Below, in pieces: positions 15,361 through 23,732 of a stretch of 64,000 nt of DNA. The notes under the pieces are model-generated. The model worked only from the letters and a program-made list of their open reading frames with translations, did no database searches and was not told where the DNA came from. Both the position numbers and the translations under genes were made by a program. The stretch's first letter is position 1; the number at the start of each line of letters is the position of its first letter. Origin of the DNA: Rufibacter hautae (GTDB taxonomy: Bacteria > Bacteroidota > Bacteroidia > Cytophagales > Hymenobacteraceae). Location of the stretch: NCBI RefSeq assembly GCF_008271695.1, contig NZ_VKKY01000002.1, positions 682,001-746,000 of the forward strand, read 5' to 3'.

Positions 15361-16776
15361 TCAGCTTGCTACAGGTAGGCTGGCCAGGGTGGAAGTTAAA
15401 GGCGGACTGTTTTTGCCTTTAGCGGCAACTGGCGGAGGTAGTACCTGGTTCAGATCATTGCGCTTGGCCATGTCAATGGGATAATTCTTTCTAACCCTTT
15501 TGTACGCGTAGAAAGAGTTCATGAAGAAGGATAGCAGAAAGGCGCCTAATCGTAAGGTGAACAATCCGCCTAAAATCCTCCTGAAGGAGTAAAGGGGAGA
15601 GAAAGACTTCTTCCACAAGGTCCGGTGGGCCTGGAGCAGTTGGGTCTCGGTGATCTTCTTTGGCTTAAAAGCTACGTTGTAGCCATTGTAGAAATTCCAA
15701 TTTCTTTGGTTTAAGATCCGGCCCTCCTGGTTTAGTTTGGTATAAATGGGCGTTCCCCTGAAAGGCGTCATGATGCTGAGAAAAGGAACATCAATGCCAA
15801 TTTCCATCAGCTGGTCTGCCATGTTCACAATGCTCTGTTCATCATCGTGGTCAAAACCGGCAATGAAGCCCGCCATCACGGCAATCCCCCGCTTTCTGAT
15901 CTCCTGTACCGCCTCTTTGTAGTGGGCAATCTTGTTCTGCTTTTTATTCGCATCTACCAGAGAATCTACCCCGAAGGATTCAATCCCCAGAAACACGCCT
16001 ATACAACCAGAGGCTTTCATGAGATCCAACAGTTCAGGGTCTTTCGCGATGTCCATGCTGGCTTGGGTAAGCCACCACTTTTTAAGGGGAATCATCTGCT
16101 GGAGAAGCTGCCGGATGTAAGGCCGCCGAATGGTAAGGTTATCGTCCCAGAACCAAACCACTTTCCTTTGCCACCAATGCTTGAAATGGTCATAGGAGGC
16201 ATCTCTGATGACATCCTCTACCGGTCGTAACCTGAACCCCGGATTCAAAGAGGGAACGGTGCAAAAGGAACAGGAGAAAGGACAACCCCTGGTGGCTTGG
16301 ATTACCTTTTTAATGAAGAACCTATTGGGCAACAACTCATACCTGGGGGTGGGTAAGCTTACCATGTCGCTGGGCGTGCCTCTGTACACCGTCTGCAACT
16401 GACCAAGCGCCACATCCTGTAAAAGGGTGGGCCATACGTTTTCAGCTTCCCCGATGACAATGGCGTCAAAATAGGTCAAGGCTTCTTCCTGGCAGTAGGT
16501 GACATGAGGCCCTCCGGCCACCACCAGCTTTCCTCTCTTCCTGAACTCCACGGCTAGTTTGTAGGCCGATACGGCAAAACCGTTGAAAAACGAGATGGCA
16601 ATCAGATCAGCATCGGTGTTGAACTCTATTTTGTCTATTTGTTGATGAAACACCCGTACTTCATGCGGAGGAGGGGTGATGGCGGCTAAATGGATGCCCG
16701 TAATGGGCGGAACAAAATCCCGTTCATGCCCAAACTCATACCTCTGGACATAAGCAATGATGAGGTCTATTTTCAT
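15361..16776 (-). CDS. B12-binding-domain radical SAM protein
   Basis: The 471-residue protein has an N-terminal cobalamin-binding-like Rossmann domain (residues about 1-140, with GGPHVTYC and GEAENVWP) and a radical SAM core whose 4Fe-4S cysteines are at 165, 169 and 172 (CPFSCSFC). The C-terminal part with FMNSFYAYKRV is the extension typical of hopanoid C-3 methylase/HpnR-like and related uncharacterised enzymes. The group performs radical methylations or rearrangements on unreactive carbons. No partner biosynthetic genes lie beside it, so the substrate is unknown. The Cys residues and domain order are clear. Confidence 0.87.
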   Translation of the reverse strand: MKIDLIIAYVQRYEFGHERDFVPPITGIHLAAITPPPHEVRVFHQQIDKIEFNTDADLIAISFFNGFAVSAYKLAVEFRKRGKLVVAGGPHVTYCQEEALTYFDAIVIGEAENVWPTLLQDVALGQLQTVYRGTPSDMVSLPTPRYELLPNRFFIKKVIQATRGCPFSCSFCTVPSLNPGFRLRPVEDVIRDASYDHFKHWWQRKVVWFWDDNLTIRRPYIRQLLQQMIPLKKWWLTQASMDIAKDPELLDLMKASGCIGVFLGIESFGVDSLVDANKKQNKIAHYKEAVQEIRKRGIAVMAGFIAGFDHDDEQSIVNMADQLMEIGIDVPFLSIMTPFRGTPIYTKLNQEGRILNQRNWNFYNGYNVAFKPKKITETQLLQAHRTLWKKSFSPLYSFRRILGGLFTLRLGAFLLSFFMNSFYAYKRVRKNYPIDMAKRNDLNQVLPPPVAAKGKNSPPLTSTLASLPVAS

Positions 16777-16918
16777 GTTGTATCTTTTGGATGTACTGCG
16801 CTTTTAGAGACTTGCAAGCCTGCAAATAGTTGATTCAATCAGGCATAAGAATAAGGCACCTGATGTCAGCTTGGTTTTGAAGCCATTTTGAAAAAAATAT
16901 ATAGGAATCAGGAGGCGG

Positions 16919-16966
16919 GCATCTGTTTTAGGCCTGATTTCAGGGAATCTGGTCTAAAACAGATGC
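16919..16966. repeat. Intergenic palindromic repeat, also likely terminator
   Basis: GCATCTGTTTTAG (16919-16931) pairs perfectly with CTAAAACAGATGC (16954-16966). The loop contains GCCTGATTTCAGGGAA, as in other family members. It lies 27 bases past the stop of the serine hydrolase gene on the minus strand. Confidence 0.65.
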
Positions 16967-16993
16967 TCTTGGTGCGCCTTGGTTTTCAACTGG

Positions 16994-18718
16994 CTATCGG
17001 CTGCTGGCTTGGTCGCCAGACCTGGTGAACCTCATGTTGCGGACCACCGGATTGCTATAGTCCAGAGCCACGACTTTGCCGGCTTTGTCCCGCACAAAGC
17101 GCAGCGTGATACCACCTAACTGGAAGGTATCTTTGCTGACAGGCTTGAATTCAAAACCAGGAGCGGGGGCATCGTTGGCGCGGCCCATCAGGTTGTTGTT
17201 CACGGTGTCCATGTCAAAGAAGGCCCCTATCTCATCGTTCTGGTACCGACCGGAATAAGCCTGGAGATCAGCGGAGGTGGGGGTAAAGGGCTGGGCGCGA
17301 CGGTACTTGGAGGTTTTGCCTTCCATAGATTTCAGCTCAAATTGATCTGGTGAAAGAAAGTGCAACTCAAATTCGTCCTGTGACATGAATTGCACGAAGG
17401 CACCAAACCGGCGGTATCGGTCTTTGCCAACAGGCACCAGGCCAGGGCCATTCGCTATCCTGAATCTGTCACGGTCTACCGCCAGGCGCAGCGGCTCACC
17501 GGTTTTCTCGTTGAAGAACAGACCCGTTTTCCCTTTGACTTCTTCCAAGGCCTCAGCGGTTAGAGCGGGCGGAGTGCTGGCTATTGCTGGCTGGGAGTCT
17601 GCATAGGTGACAAACTGATCCACAATGCGCTCCGCTAAACCTGTGGCAGGCTTGGCATCTGAATTACACAGCACAGCCACCGATACACCCTGCTCAGGAA
17701 AACGTCCCAGCCAGGTATGGTAACCGGCCGCTCCGCCTGAGTGCCACACCTCTTTCACCCCGCGGTACGTCTCCAGGAAAAGACCACGAGCATAGCCCAA
17801 CTTTCTGCCGTTGTTCAGTTTGGCCGGTTCTTGCAGCTTTTCCGTTACAAAAGCACCCAAGCGGTTCGTTGATAAGGCATTGTTCCAGAGAAGGAGATCG
17901 GTGGCCGTGCTGAGGATGGCCCCGCCGCCCCGGTCATTTCCCAGGTACATGTCCAGTTTCCAGCCGTCTTTTGTCTTCTCGTAACCCAAGGCACGGTTCT
18001 TCACGGCGGCCGTCATATCGGTCACATAGGTGGTGGACTTCATTCCCAGGGGCTCAAACAGGCGCTTGCGGGCGAAGTCGGCAAAGGGCATGCCGGTAGT
18101 GCGGGATACGATCTCAACCAGCAACACATAGCCGCTGTTAGAGTAAGACCATTCCTCCCCGGGTTTGAAATTGAGACCTCGCTGACGCAGGATAAGGGTG
18201 ATGGCTTCTGGTTTGCCATTGGCCAGCGGCAACAATCCCGTCCAATCCCGGATGCCGCTGGTATGGGTAAGCAGATGGTCCAGCGTTATTTTCTGCCCGT
18301 AATCAGGCAGCTCAGGAAGGTACTTATGGATGTCTTCGGTAAAAGACAATTTCTTCTCCTCTACCAACAGCAAGGTGGCCGCGGCTATGAACTGCTTCCT
18401 CACGGACCCAATATCGAATACCGAGTTAAGATCCAGGGGAACTTCCCGCTCTAAATCGGCAGAGCCATAGGCGCGGTTTACCACCACTTTACCGTTCTGA
18501 GAGACCGCGCACACGCAACCAGGCGTCTCCTTTGAAGCCCAACTGAATACCTTGTCCACTTCGGCTGTTTTATCCTGCGCAACGGCAGAGTATCCTGTAA
18601 AAAAGAGAGCGAATGCTGGCAGGATAAAAGGACTAAATAGGCCTTTTATCAAGGATTTTGTGTGTTCAATTTTTGCTTTTTGTTTCCCTTTTAACAAAGT
18701 TTTTGTTTCTGGTTTCAT
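16994..18718 (-). CDS. Serine hydrolase, class-C beta-lactamase/esterase family
   Basis: The 574-residue protein has a positively charged leader and a signal peptide ending near AVAQ (residue 48). The active site has SVRK (Ser105, Lys108), YSN (192-194) and a late HSGG in place of KTG, as in EstB/Pab87-like esterases and D-aminopeptidases. A C-terminal region of about 170 residues (from residue 390) forms the lipocalin-like extension often found in these secreted hydrolases. The substrate is likely an ester or D-amino peptide rather than a beta-lactam drug. Its promoter carries one copy of the ACTTTG-N5-CAAAGT palindrome shared with the winged-helix module upstream. Confidence 0.9.
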   Translation of the reverse strand: MKPETKTLLKGKQKAKIEHTKSLIKGLFSPFILPAFALFFTGYSAVAQDKTAEVDKVFSWASKETPGCVCAVSQNGKVVVNRAYGSADLEREVPLDLNSVFDIGSVRKQFIAAATLLLVEEKKLSFTEDIHKYLPELPDYGQKITLDHLLTHTSGIRDWTGLLPLANGKPEAITLILRQRGLNFKPGEEWSYSNSGYVLLVEIVSRTTGMPFADFARKRLFEPLGMKSTTYVTDMTAAVKNRALGYEKTKDGWKLDMYLGNDRGGGAILSTATDLLLWNNALSTNRLGAFVTEKLQEPAKLNNGRKLGYARGLFLETYRGVKEVWHSGGAAGYHTWLGRFPEQGVSVAVLCNSDAKPATGLAERIVDQFVTYADSQPAIASTPPALTAEALEEVKGKTGLFFNEKTGEPLRLAVDRDRFRIANGPGLVPVGKDRYRRFGAFVQFMSQDEFELHFLSPDQFELKSMEGKTSKYRRAQPFTPTSADLQAYSGRYQNDEIGAFFDMDTVNNNLMGRANDAPAPGFEFKPVSKDTFQLGGITLRFVRDKAGKVVALDYSNPVVRNMRFTRSGDQASSR

Positions 18719-18774
18719 AAGCTTAAAATCTAAGTTAAGGTTGAATGAATTAGTAGTTGTTAAATCTTGAAAGT

Positions 18775-18791
18775 GCTTTGTGTTTCAAAGT
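18775..18791 (-). promoter_or_regulatory. Palindromic operator, copy at the serine hydrolase promoter
   Basis: GCTTTG-TGTTT-CAAAGT differs at one position from the perfect palindrome ACTTTG-N5-CAAAGT found at 21835 and 22817, and shares the flanking AAAGT on the left. On the minus strand it overlaps TACACTTTG, a near match to the -7 box, about 60 bases before the serine hydrolase ATG. This placement suits a repressor. Confidence 0.5.
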
Positions 18792-18913
18792 GTATTTTGA
18801 AAAAAAAAGGCAAAAGTACTCCTGTTCAGGAGCTTGTAGAAGCACCTGATATAACATTAGTAATTATGGCAAACTGTATTCTTGACTGTGGGTTTTTAAG
18901 AATTTAAATGGCT

Positions 18914-19630
18914 CTATTTGCCAGATGCATTATTGTAGGTTTCTAGGCACTTGTTAAGCGGTTGTCCTTCTTTGTGGATGCAATCGCAGAAAGTGTAGCA
19001 AGCGGCAGGGTTATCACTTTCATCACATTGGGTTCTACATTCCTTGAGCGTATTGCGAGGTACTAATTCGTTGCCAAAGACCGCAAATAAAATTACCGCA
19101 GTGAAGGCCAAAGCTACCCCCGAAAAGAACTTAAAAGGGAACTGTGGATGAAGCTCGCGCCACTTGGCTCTAAGGCTCTGGCGGGCAGGCCGGTTGAACG
19201 GCAGAATAGATTTCCAGGCGGGATAGTACCAGCAAATGAGGTACAGGTTGGCCAGTACCATGAGAGGCGAAGTAATGCGTGATCCCTCAAAACGAACAGC
19301 CAGGGACAGAATGCATATGTTTAAAATAATGGGAAAGTAGATAAAGGCTCCCAAAATCACCGTACGCGGAATGAGCAATAATACTCCAGCCACTACCTGC
19401 ATCACGCCAATCATGGTGTAGTAATATCCGGTATGGTGCAGAGCCTCCAGATAATTTCCCATCGGGTGGTTCACCGATAGGACTGTGAACCGCTCCCCCA
19501 TAATTTTCATGATACCAGGAGGAATGAATCCTACTGCCAGAATGATTCGGCAAAAAATGGAGAATAACCAAAGCCACCTGTTTTCTGTGGTTTGTCTATG
19601 GAAGTCGTCTAATTTTGAAGATAAGCTCAT
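18914..19630 (-). CDS. DoxX-like membrane protein with a cysteine-rich tail
   Basis: The start chosen is the ATG giving MSLSSKLDDFHRQ; a TTG 66 bases upstream, overlapping the previous gene, is possible. Membrane segments include LWLFSIFCRIILAVGFIPPG, a GVMQVVAGVLLLI segment with the DoxX-like pattern, and two or three more. After a final helix near residue 205 comes a tail with six cysteines (spacing C-x3-C-x8-C-x3-C-x-C-x10-C), probably outside the cytoplasm and either disulfide-bonded or metal-binding. DoxX proteins serve in quinone or redox-linked membrane processes. The role is not known; the Cys tail is unusual. Confidence 0.65.
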   Translation of the reverse strand: MSLSSKLDDFHRQTTENRWLWLFSIFCRIILAVGFIPPGIMKIMGERFTVLSVNHPMGNYLEALHHTGYYYTMIGVMQVVAGVLLLIPRTVILGAFIYFPIILNICILSLAVRFEGSRITSPLMVLANLYLICWYYPAWKSILPFNRPARQSLRAKWRELHPQFPFKFFSGVALAFTAVILFAVFGNELVPRNTLKECRTQCDESDNPAACYTFCDCIHKEGQPLNKCLETYNNASGK

Positions 19631-19682
19631 TTTTTTTCGTATTGTTGCCGGTCTACTATCCTTGATAATTTGGTGGAAGCGC

Positions 19683-19955
19683 TTACAGCTTATCAATCAT
19701 ATCGCCTAAATCACTTACCCCTAAGGTGAACATCATTAAGAAAATGAAAAGAATTACTTTAACTACTATTGGGATAGTGAAATTGAATTTTTGCTTCAGG
19801 TAAGCATTAGTAGGAGGCAAGTAAATGAATGAAAATAGGAAGTAGCCTATTGCCGGAACTGGGTGCACGAACACCAAATTTAATATTCCTATGACTACTA
19901 AAAGCAAGCTAACTGCCCACCCAGTTATTTCTAAATAATTTGTTTTTGCAACCAT
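19683..19955 (-). CDS. Small membrane protein of 90 residues
   Basis: The product has three hydrophobic segments (WAVSLLLVVIGILNLVFV, IGYFLFSFIYLPP, VVKVILFIFLMMFTLGV) and almost no soluble part. A TTG start 9 bases earlier is possible. It lies between the DUF4153 gene and the DoxX-like gene on the same strand and overlaps or abuts the latter, so it is likely co-expressed. No family recognised. Confidence 0.6.
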   Translation of the reverse strand: MVAKTNYLEITGWAVSLLLVVIGILNLVFVHPVPAIGYFLFSFIYLPPTNAYLKQKFNFTIPIVVKVILFIFLMMFTLGVSDLGDMIDKL

Positions 19956-20024
19956 GTTTATCAACCGTTTTTAGCCTGTAAATACATAATCAATACAAAT
20001 TCAGAATGGCTGTTCTAGTCTTAT

Positions 20025-21269
20025 TTATTTAAACCCGAATAGCACAGGGAATAAGAAAACCACGATTGCCGTCCAGATAAAATAAACCGGCAGGTACAAG
20101 ACAATGGCTCTGCCAACCTGGGGAATGTCTGCCTTTTTGGTGATGGTTTTAAAAAGCATCACCGTCACTAGAAGCAGGTGTACCAGCATGAGAACATTGG
20201 CGCCTAGCACCGCCACTCGGTTTGGGGTAATGCCCCACTCTGAGATCCGGAAGGAAATTGCAGAAAGCGCAATACCATTGACCACCACCGTCACAACGGA
20301 CAGTAATAGAAGCACCCAGGTGCCCCAAGCTGATTTTTCCTGGGCTGAGGTCTCTGCCACGGAGAAAAAGATCAAGGCCATGACCCCCACCAGGAGCACG
20401 TTGAACAACATGAGGAATTCTCTGTCATTGTAAGGGTCTTTGCCTGAGTAGATGATGGCACCCAGATAAATGATGAGCATCACCAGAACCAATGGGCTGA
20501 AGATCTTGGCAATCACCGGGGATACTTTGTTCACCAATTGTGGATTGGTTTGGGTAAGATAAGTGGCCAGGATAGGCACTGCCGCCGCCCCGAATACTAC
20601 CACGTACTGGGTGTAAAACTGCTCTATTTTCAACCCGATCAGCTCGAATAAGCCCAGCGTGATGCCGGTCATCATTACCCCCGCAATCACGAGCATCGCG
20701 GACATGACCGCCAGGTCACCGTTGAACCGAAGAAAGTCGAGCCTTTTCCGGTAATCTTTTAGGTCTTGGCCGGTAAAGGATACTCCAAGCATCACCCACA
20801 AGAGCAGGGGCAAATGGATGCAAGCCAGAATAAGGGTGTCGCTGGTGGGGCTGTTTGGCAGAGAATTGATGTACAACAAACAAACGACCATCACGCCAAA
20901 GACAAAGGCGATTTTGCTTCCGGCTAGTTTATTCCTCCAGGCAAAGTAGGCTGCCAGAAATGGAAACACCAGAAACCCGATGTTGCGGGGGTAAAAGAAC
21001 TCTTCATTGAGGCCGAAGATGCTGGGTGTTTTGGCAAGGATGCCGGCCAGAAGGGAGGCGAGCACCACAAACAGAAACTCCTTTCTGGATCCCCAGGAAA
21101 TGGCATCCGATTCATAGTGCAACCGTTCCTGCCAGAACTCGGCCAGAACATTGCCGCTGAGTTGGGGGTAGAGCCCGCTGAACTCCTGCTTGAACCCGGC
21201 TTTGTTAGTCCGGTACAGCTTCTCCAGGTGCCTTGGGTCATTTAGGTGGGTAAGAATTTCCTCTTTCAT
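20025..21269 (-). CDS. DUF4153 multi-pass membrane protein
   Basis: The 414-residue protein has a soluble N-terminal region (residues 1-65) and about eleven membrane segments. The patterns SAMLVIAGVMMTGITLGLFE, LIIYLGAIIYSGKDPYNDRE and ISEWGITPNRVAVLGANVLM match DUF4153, a family of unknown function frequent in Bacteroidota. It belongs to the run of membrane-protein genes that follows the winged-helix regulator. Confidence 0.8.
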   Translation of the reverse strand: MKEEILTHLNDPRHLEKLYRTNKAGFKQEFSGLYPQLSGNVLAEFWQERLHYESDAISWGSRKEFLFVVLASLLAGILAKTPSIFGLNEEFFYPRNIGFLVFPFLAAYFAWRNKLAGSKIAFVFGVMVVCLLYINSLPNSPTSDTLILACIHLPLLLWVMLGVSFTGQDLKDYRKRLDFLRFNGDLAVMSAMLVIAGVMMTGITLGLFELIGLKIEQFYTQYVVVFGAAAVPILATYLTQTNPQLVNKVSPVIAKIFSPLVLVMLIIYLGAIIYSGKDPYNDREFLMLFNVLLVGVMALIFFSVAETSAQEKSAWGTWVLLLLSVVTVVVNGIALSAISFRISEWGITPNRVAVLGANVLMLVHLLLVTVMLFKTITKKADIPQVGRAIVLYLPVYFIWTAIVVFLFPVLFGFK

Positions 21270-21456
21270 GGGTGTAGGCTTTTATTCTGTTTGAATCCTT
21301 TATTATCTAAATATAAATTGCTGTTTGTCCACTGTAGGTCTTATCGCCTTTTCTGCCTGTTTTCCTAATAACAGGGCTAAAACAAAGAGCTTAGTACATG
21401 GGCACGTACTTGCGCTCCGCAACATGATTGACCTTGTAGCCAGAAATCAGCGGATA
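21270..21456. other. Short intergenic gap
   Basis: Nothing convincing was seen. It lies between two membrane-protein genes on the same strand. Confidence 0.3.
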
Positions 21457-21789
21457 TTAGTCCCACATGGTTCCGTCCAGGCCAACCACGACGCCCATCC
21501 ATACGCCAATCAGGTAGACTACTATGCTCAAGAGTATGGTCAAGGCTTTGTTGAAGCCTCGGGCGCTTTGGTAAGCCATGAAAGCGTAGAAGGCGCCACC
21601 TATGGCCCCTGCCAACGGAGTAATGAGGAGCGGCCTGATTCTCCAGTACTCTCCCCAGGCGGGATCTGTGTAATCCACCCCGAAAACAAAAAAGGAGATA
21701 ACCAGGAAGGCAATGGCCGCCCCAATGAGGACAGGCTTTATGAAGGATACTTGAGGATTTGGCTGGGTTACATTGTTCTGAGTTGTCAT
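21457..21789 (-). CDS. Small membrane protein (often annotated as KefB-like)
   Basis: The 110-residue product starts at MTTQNN, with three membrane segments: VLIGAAIAFLVISFFVFGV, a GAIGGAFYAFMAY segment, and LTILLSIVVYLIGVWMG ending VVGLDGTMWD. Relatives in Bacteroidota are often labelled potassium transporter KefB without evidence; the protein is far too short for that family. A perfect copy of the winged-helix-linked palindrome lies 46-62 bases before the ATG. Confidence 0.7.
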   Translation of the reverse strand: MTTQNNVTQPNPQVSFIKPVLIGAAIAFLVISFFVFGVDYTDPAWGEYWRIRPLLITPLAGAIGGAFYAFMAYQSARGFNKALTILLSIVVYLIGVWMGVVVGLDGTMWD

Positions 21790-21834
21790 AAAAAAGTGAA
21801 TAAGGTTGAAAGTAGTTTTGATGATTATTAAAGT

Positions 21835-21851
21835 ACTTTGGATTGCAAAGT
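21835..21851 (-). promoter_or_regulatory. Palindromic operator, perfect copy at the KefB-like gene
   Basis: ACTTTG-GATTG-CAAAGT is a perfect inverted repeat with the shared left flank AAAGT. On the minus strand it overlaps TTACTTTG, a near match to the -7 box. It lies only 18 bases past the stop codon of the winged-helix gene, so the downstream gene may have its own promoter. Confidence 0.6.
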
Positions 21852-21868
21852 AAGTGGGCAAAAAAAAT

Positions 21869-22177
21869 TTAACTTCCTTGTCGGTTGCTCAAAATAAGCT
21901 TCTCCAATGCGTCCAGGTGGCTTTTAAAGGCTTGTCTTCCTGCATCAGTGGCATGGTAAGTGGTTTGCGGCTTGCGGCCCACAAACTGCTTTTCAACCCG
22001 AAGGTACTCGGCCTCTTCCAAGGCTCGCAAGTGGCTGGCCAGGTTACCGTCTGTTAGTTGGAGGGTGTCCTTCAAAGTGCTGAAATCCACTTTGTCCTCC
22101 ACCATCAGCACTGACATAATGCCCAGCCGCGCCTTGCTTTCAAAGGCTTTGTTTATGTTTTCTAAATAGTTTTTCAC
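21869..22177 (-). CDS. Winged-helix transcriptional regulator (HTH_34/ArsR-like)
   Basis: The 102-residue protein most likely starts at GTG (VKNYLENINKAFESKARLG), seven bases after the stop of the membrane-protein gene upstream, which suggests translational coupling. FSTLKDTLQLTDGNLASHLRALEEAEYL is the helix-turn-helix and GRKPQTTYHATDAGRQAF the wing and last helix of the one-domain winged-helix family. Such regulators often pair with a membrane protein and act as repressors. The palindrome found at three nearby promoters is the best candidate for its target site. This is inference from proximity. Confidence 0.85.
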   Translation of the reverse strand: MKNYLENINKAFESKARLGIMSVLMVEDKVDFSTLKDTLQLTDGNLASHLRALEEAEYLRVEKQFVGRKPQTTYHATDAGRQAFKSHLDALEKLILSNRQGS

Positions 22178-22184
22178 TGGTCTG

Positions 22185-22808
22185 CTAGCGTTCGTACTTA
22201 AAATACACCAGCGCGCCATACACAATGTGCAGCATGCCAAATCCTATGGTCCAGGAAAGCAGGCCATAACTCACAAAAAAGCTGGCTAACAAGCCAAGCA
22301 CAATCTCAAAGATACCCAGGTACCGGATGTCACTGATAGTATACTTGCTTCCGTTCAACAGAGCCAGTCCGTAGAACACCAACATGGAAGGAGCTACCAG
22401 GTACAAGAGGTTGTGGTAAATAAGGATGGCGCAAAAGGTCCCCCCGGCGGCTAAAGGAATGGCCAGGTTCACCGCCAACCTTTTTGATTGGCTGTCCCAG
22501 ATACGGTGGTTCTTTTTTCGCGCGTTCCTGACGGTAAAATAAGCAGCAGCACAGATTCCAAGCAGAAGTACGGTGGCCGCTACTCCTAACAAGAAAAAGA
22601 TATCCTGGGTTGTAAGGTTGCTGCCTAAGTCATTATAGTAATTGATGTTGTTTTCGCTGAAATACCATTTCACCACAGCCGCACCCACCAGAGCCAAAAG
22701 GCCCGGGAAAACACCAGACAATCCGCTCAGCGAGATAAAGCGGGAAGAACGATCCATGATGTTCCGGATCTCGTGCAGGGTTTCTAGTTGCTCTTGCTGC
22801 TGGTTCAT
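22185..22808 (-). CDS. Multi-pass membrane protein paired with the winged-helix regulator
   Basis: The 207-residue protein has a soluble N-terminus rich in Gln/Glu (MNQQQEQLETLHEIRNIMDR) and six hydrophobic segments, among them GVFPGLLALVGAAVVKW, IFFLLGVAATVLLLGICAAA and LAIPLAAGGTFCAILIY. It shows no catalytic motif. Its gene is the first of the module and has a complete promoter (TTG-N19-TAACTTTG) in which the palindromic operator overlaps the -7 box, 9-25 bases before the ATG. Membrane proteins paired with this type of regulator are common in Bacteroidota; the biochemical role is not known. Confidence 0.75.
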   Translation of the reverse strand: MNQQQEQLETLHEIRNIMDRSSRFISLSGLSGVFPGLLALVGAAVVKWYFSENNINYYNDLGSNLTTQDIFFLLGVAATVLLLGICAAAYFTVRNARKKNHRIWDSQSKRLAVNLAIPLAAGGTFCAILIYHNLLYLVAPSMLVFYGLALLNGSKYTISDIRYLGIFEIVLGLLASFFVSYGLLSWTIGFGMLHIVYGALVYFKYER

Positions 22809-22816
22809 GTTAAAGT

Positions 22817-22833
22817 ACTTTGCGATTCAAAGT
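22817..22833 (-). promoter_or_regulatory. Palindromic operator, perfect copy at the module's first gene
   Basis: ACTTTG-CGATT-CAAAGT is a perfect inverted repeat with left flank AAAGT. It overlaps the -7 box on the minus strand (TAACTTTG at 22828-22835). A regulator bound here would block RNA polymerase. Confidence 0.65.
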
Positions 22834-22857
22834 TAATTGAAAATTCTTTCTACGCAA
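22828..22857 (-). promoter_or_regulatory. Promoter of the membrane protein / winged-helix operon
   Basis: On the minus strand TTG (22855-22857) and TAACTTTG (22828-22835) are separated by exactly 19 bases, a full match to the Bacteroidota consensus. Transcription would start about 12-15 bases before the ATG at 22808. Confidence 0.65.
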
Positions 22858-23206
22858 TAGTTTGTTCAAAGATTGTTTTCGGGTGATGGACTGCAAAGCC
22901 TCCTTTATGGAGGGAGGGTAGTTTTACGGGAGATGTTTTCCGGAGGGTATAATTTAAAATTACCTCAGCTAGTTTACCTAGGATTACCTCACCTACTTAA
23001 TTGAGGCTTATGCTATCAAATACTTTAAATATTAAATTCCGGAAGGCTGATACGCCTGGATATAGCCTGATTTAGTAAAATCAAGCTAAAAACGAACGTG
23101 TTGATAGAAATTCCCTACAGATAGAGATGGACAGGAAGTAGTTACTTGATTGAATTTGGTTTAAGATGGTTTTTGAAAATTTGCAGGTAGAACGCTAATG
23201 CTTTAT
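22858..23206. other. Intergenic stretch with one degenerate palindrome
   Basis: About 350 bases hold no credible gene. A copy of the dispersed palindromic family lies at 23063-23088, with TAGCCTGATTT and AAATCAAGCTA pairing around AGTA. A short CCTCC/GGAGG hairpin also occurs near 22902-22916. Confidence 0.5.
23063..23088. repeat. Short member of the intergenic palindromic family
   Basis: TAGCCTGATTT at 23063-23073 pairs with AAATCAAGCTA at 23078-23088 with one mismatch around AGTA. It is a compact version of the TTTTAGGC-type repeat. Confidence 0.4.
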
Positions 23207-23410
23207 TTACCGCTGCAGAAAGTAACTGATTACTGTGATGGCGTACTCACCTCGGTTTCCAGTGAAGTCTCGGTCATCAAAGCCTACTAACCCGTCATTC
23301 CTCAGGTACGTGTACACATTAAAAGGTTCTAACAAGTAGTGCAACTCCACCATCTCCACAATCCGCTTGAAAAGTTGATCGCTCTCATTTACTTTTTCAG
23401 GTCTGCCCAT
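23207..23410 (-). CDS. Small hypothetical protein of 67 residues
   Basis: The product (MGRPEKVNESDQLFKRIVEM... ending SYFLQR) is soluble and balanced in charge, with no signal peptide, and has a codon and residue mix like a real protein. I do not recognise a family. It sits alone between gaps of about 350 and 320 bases, minus strand. No clear ribosome binding site is visible. Confidence 0.5.
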   Translation of the reverse strand: MGRPEKVNESDQLFKRIVEMVELHYLLEPFNVYTYLRNDGLVGFDDRDFTGNRGEYAITVISYFLQR

Positions 23411-23732
23411 ACAATAGCTACTCTATACTGATCCTATTTATATGGGATTGAAGCCGGAAAGTTGATGGTGTAAATACCCAATTGTTCTAGGTAAATACCT
23501 ATTTTTTGGTTTACCAAGTAGAAATCCGGAGGAAATTGAGCTTTCCCACCGTTCATTAACTTTTGGATAAGCTAAATGGTTAAAGGTCAGCCCTGCGTAG
23601 AAACTTTCCCTTACTACAGAATTGGACCTTTATTGTTTCGGCTTGTTAGAATTACCGCACCACTACAGACATAAGGATTCTTAATGACTTATTTTTTTGT
23701 GATGCTCCTTTCAGATAAAGGATAAGGTATAT
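23411..23732. other. Intergenic stretch without a gene
   Basis: No convincing gene is seen. There is a repeated TAAATACC motif near 23470-23510, with GGTAAATACC and GGTTTACC facing each other around 23491-23516. It may be regulatory; nothing more can be said. Confidence 0.35.
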
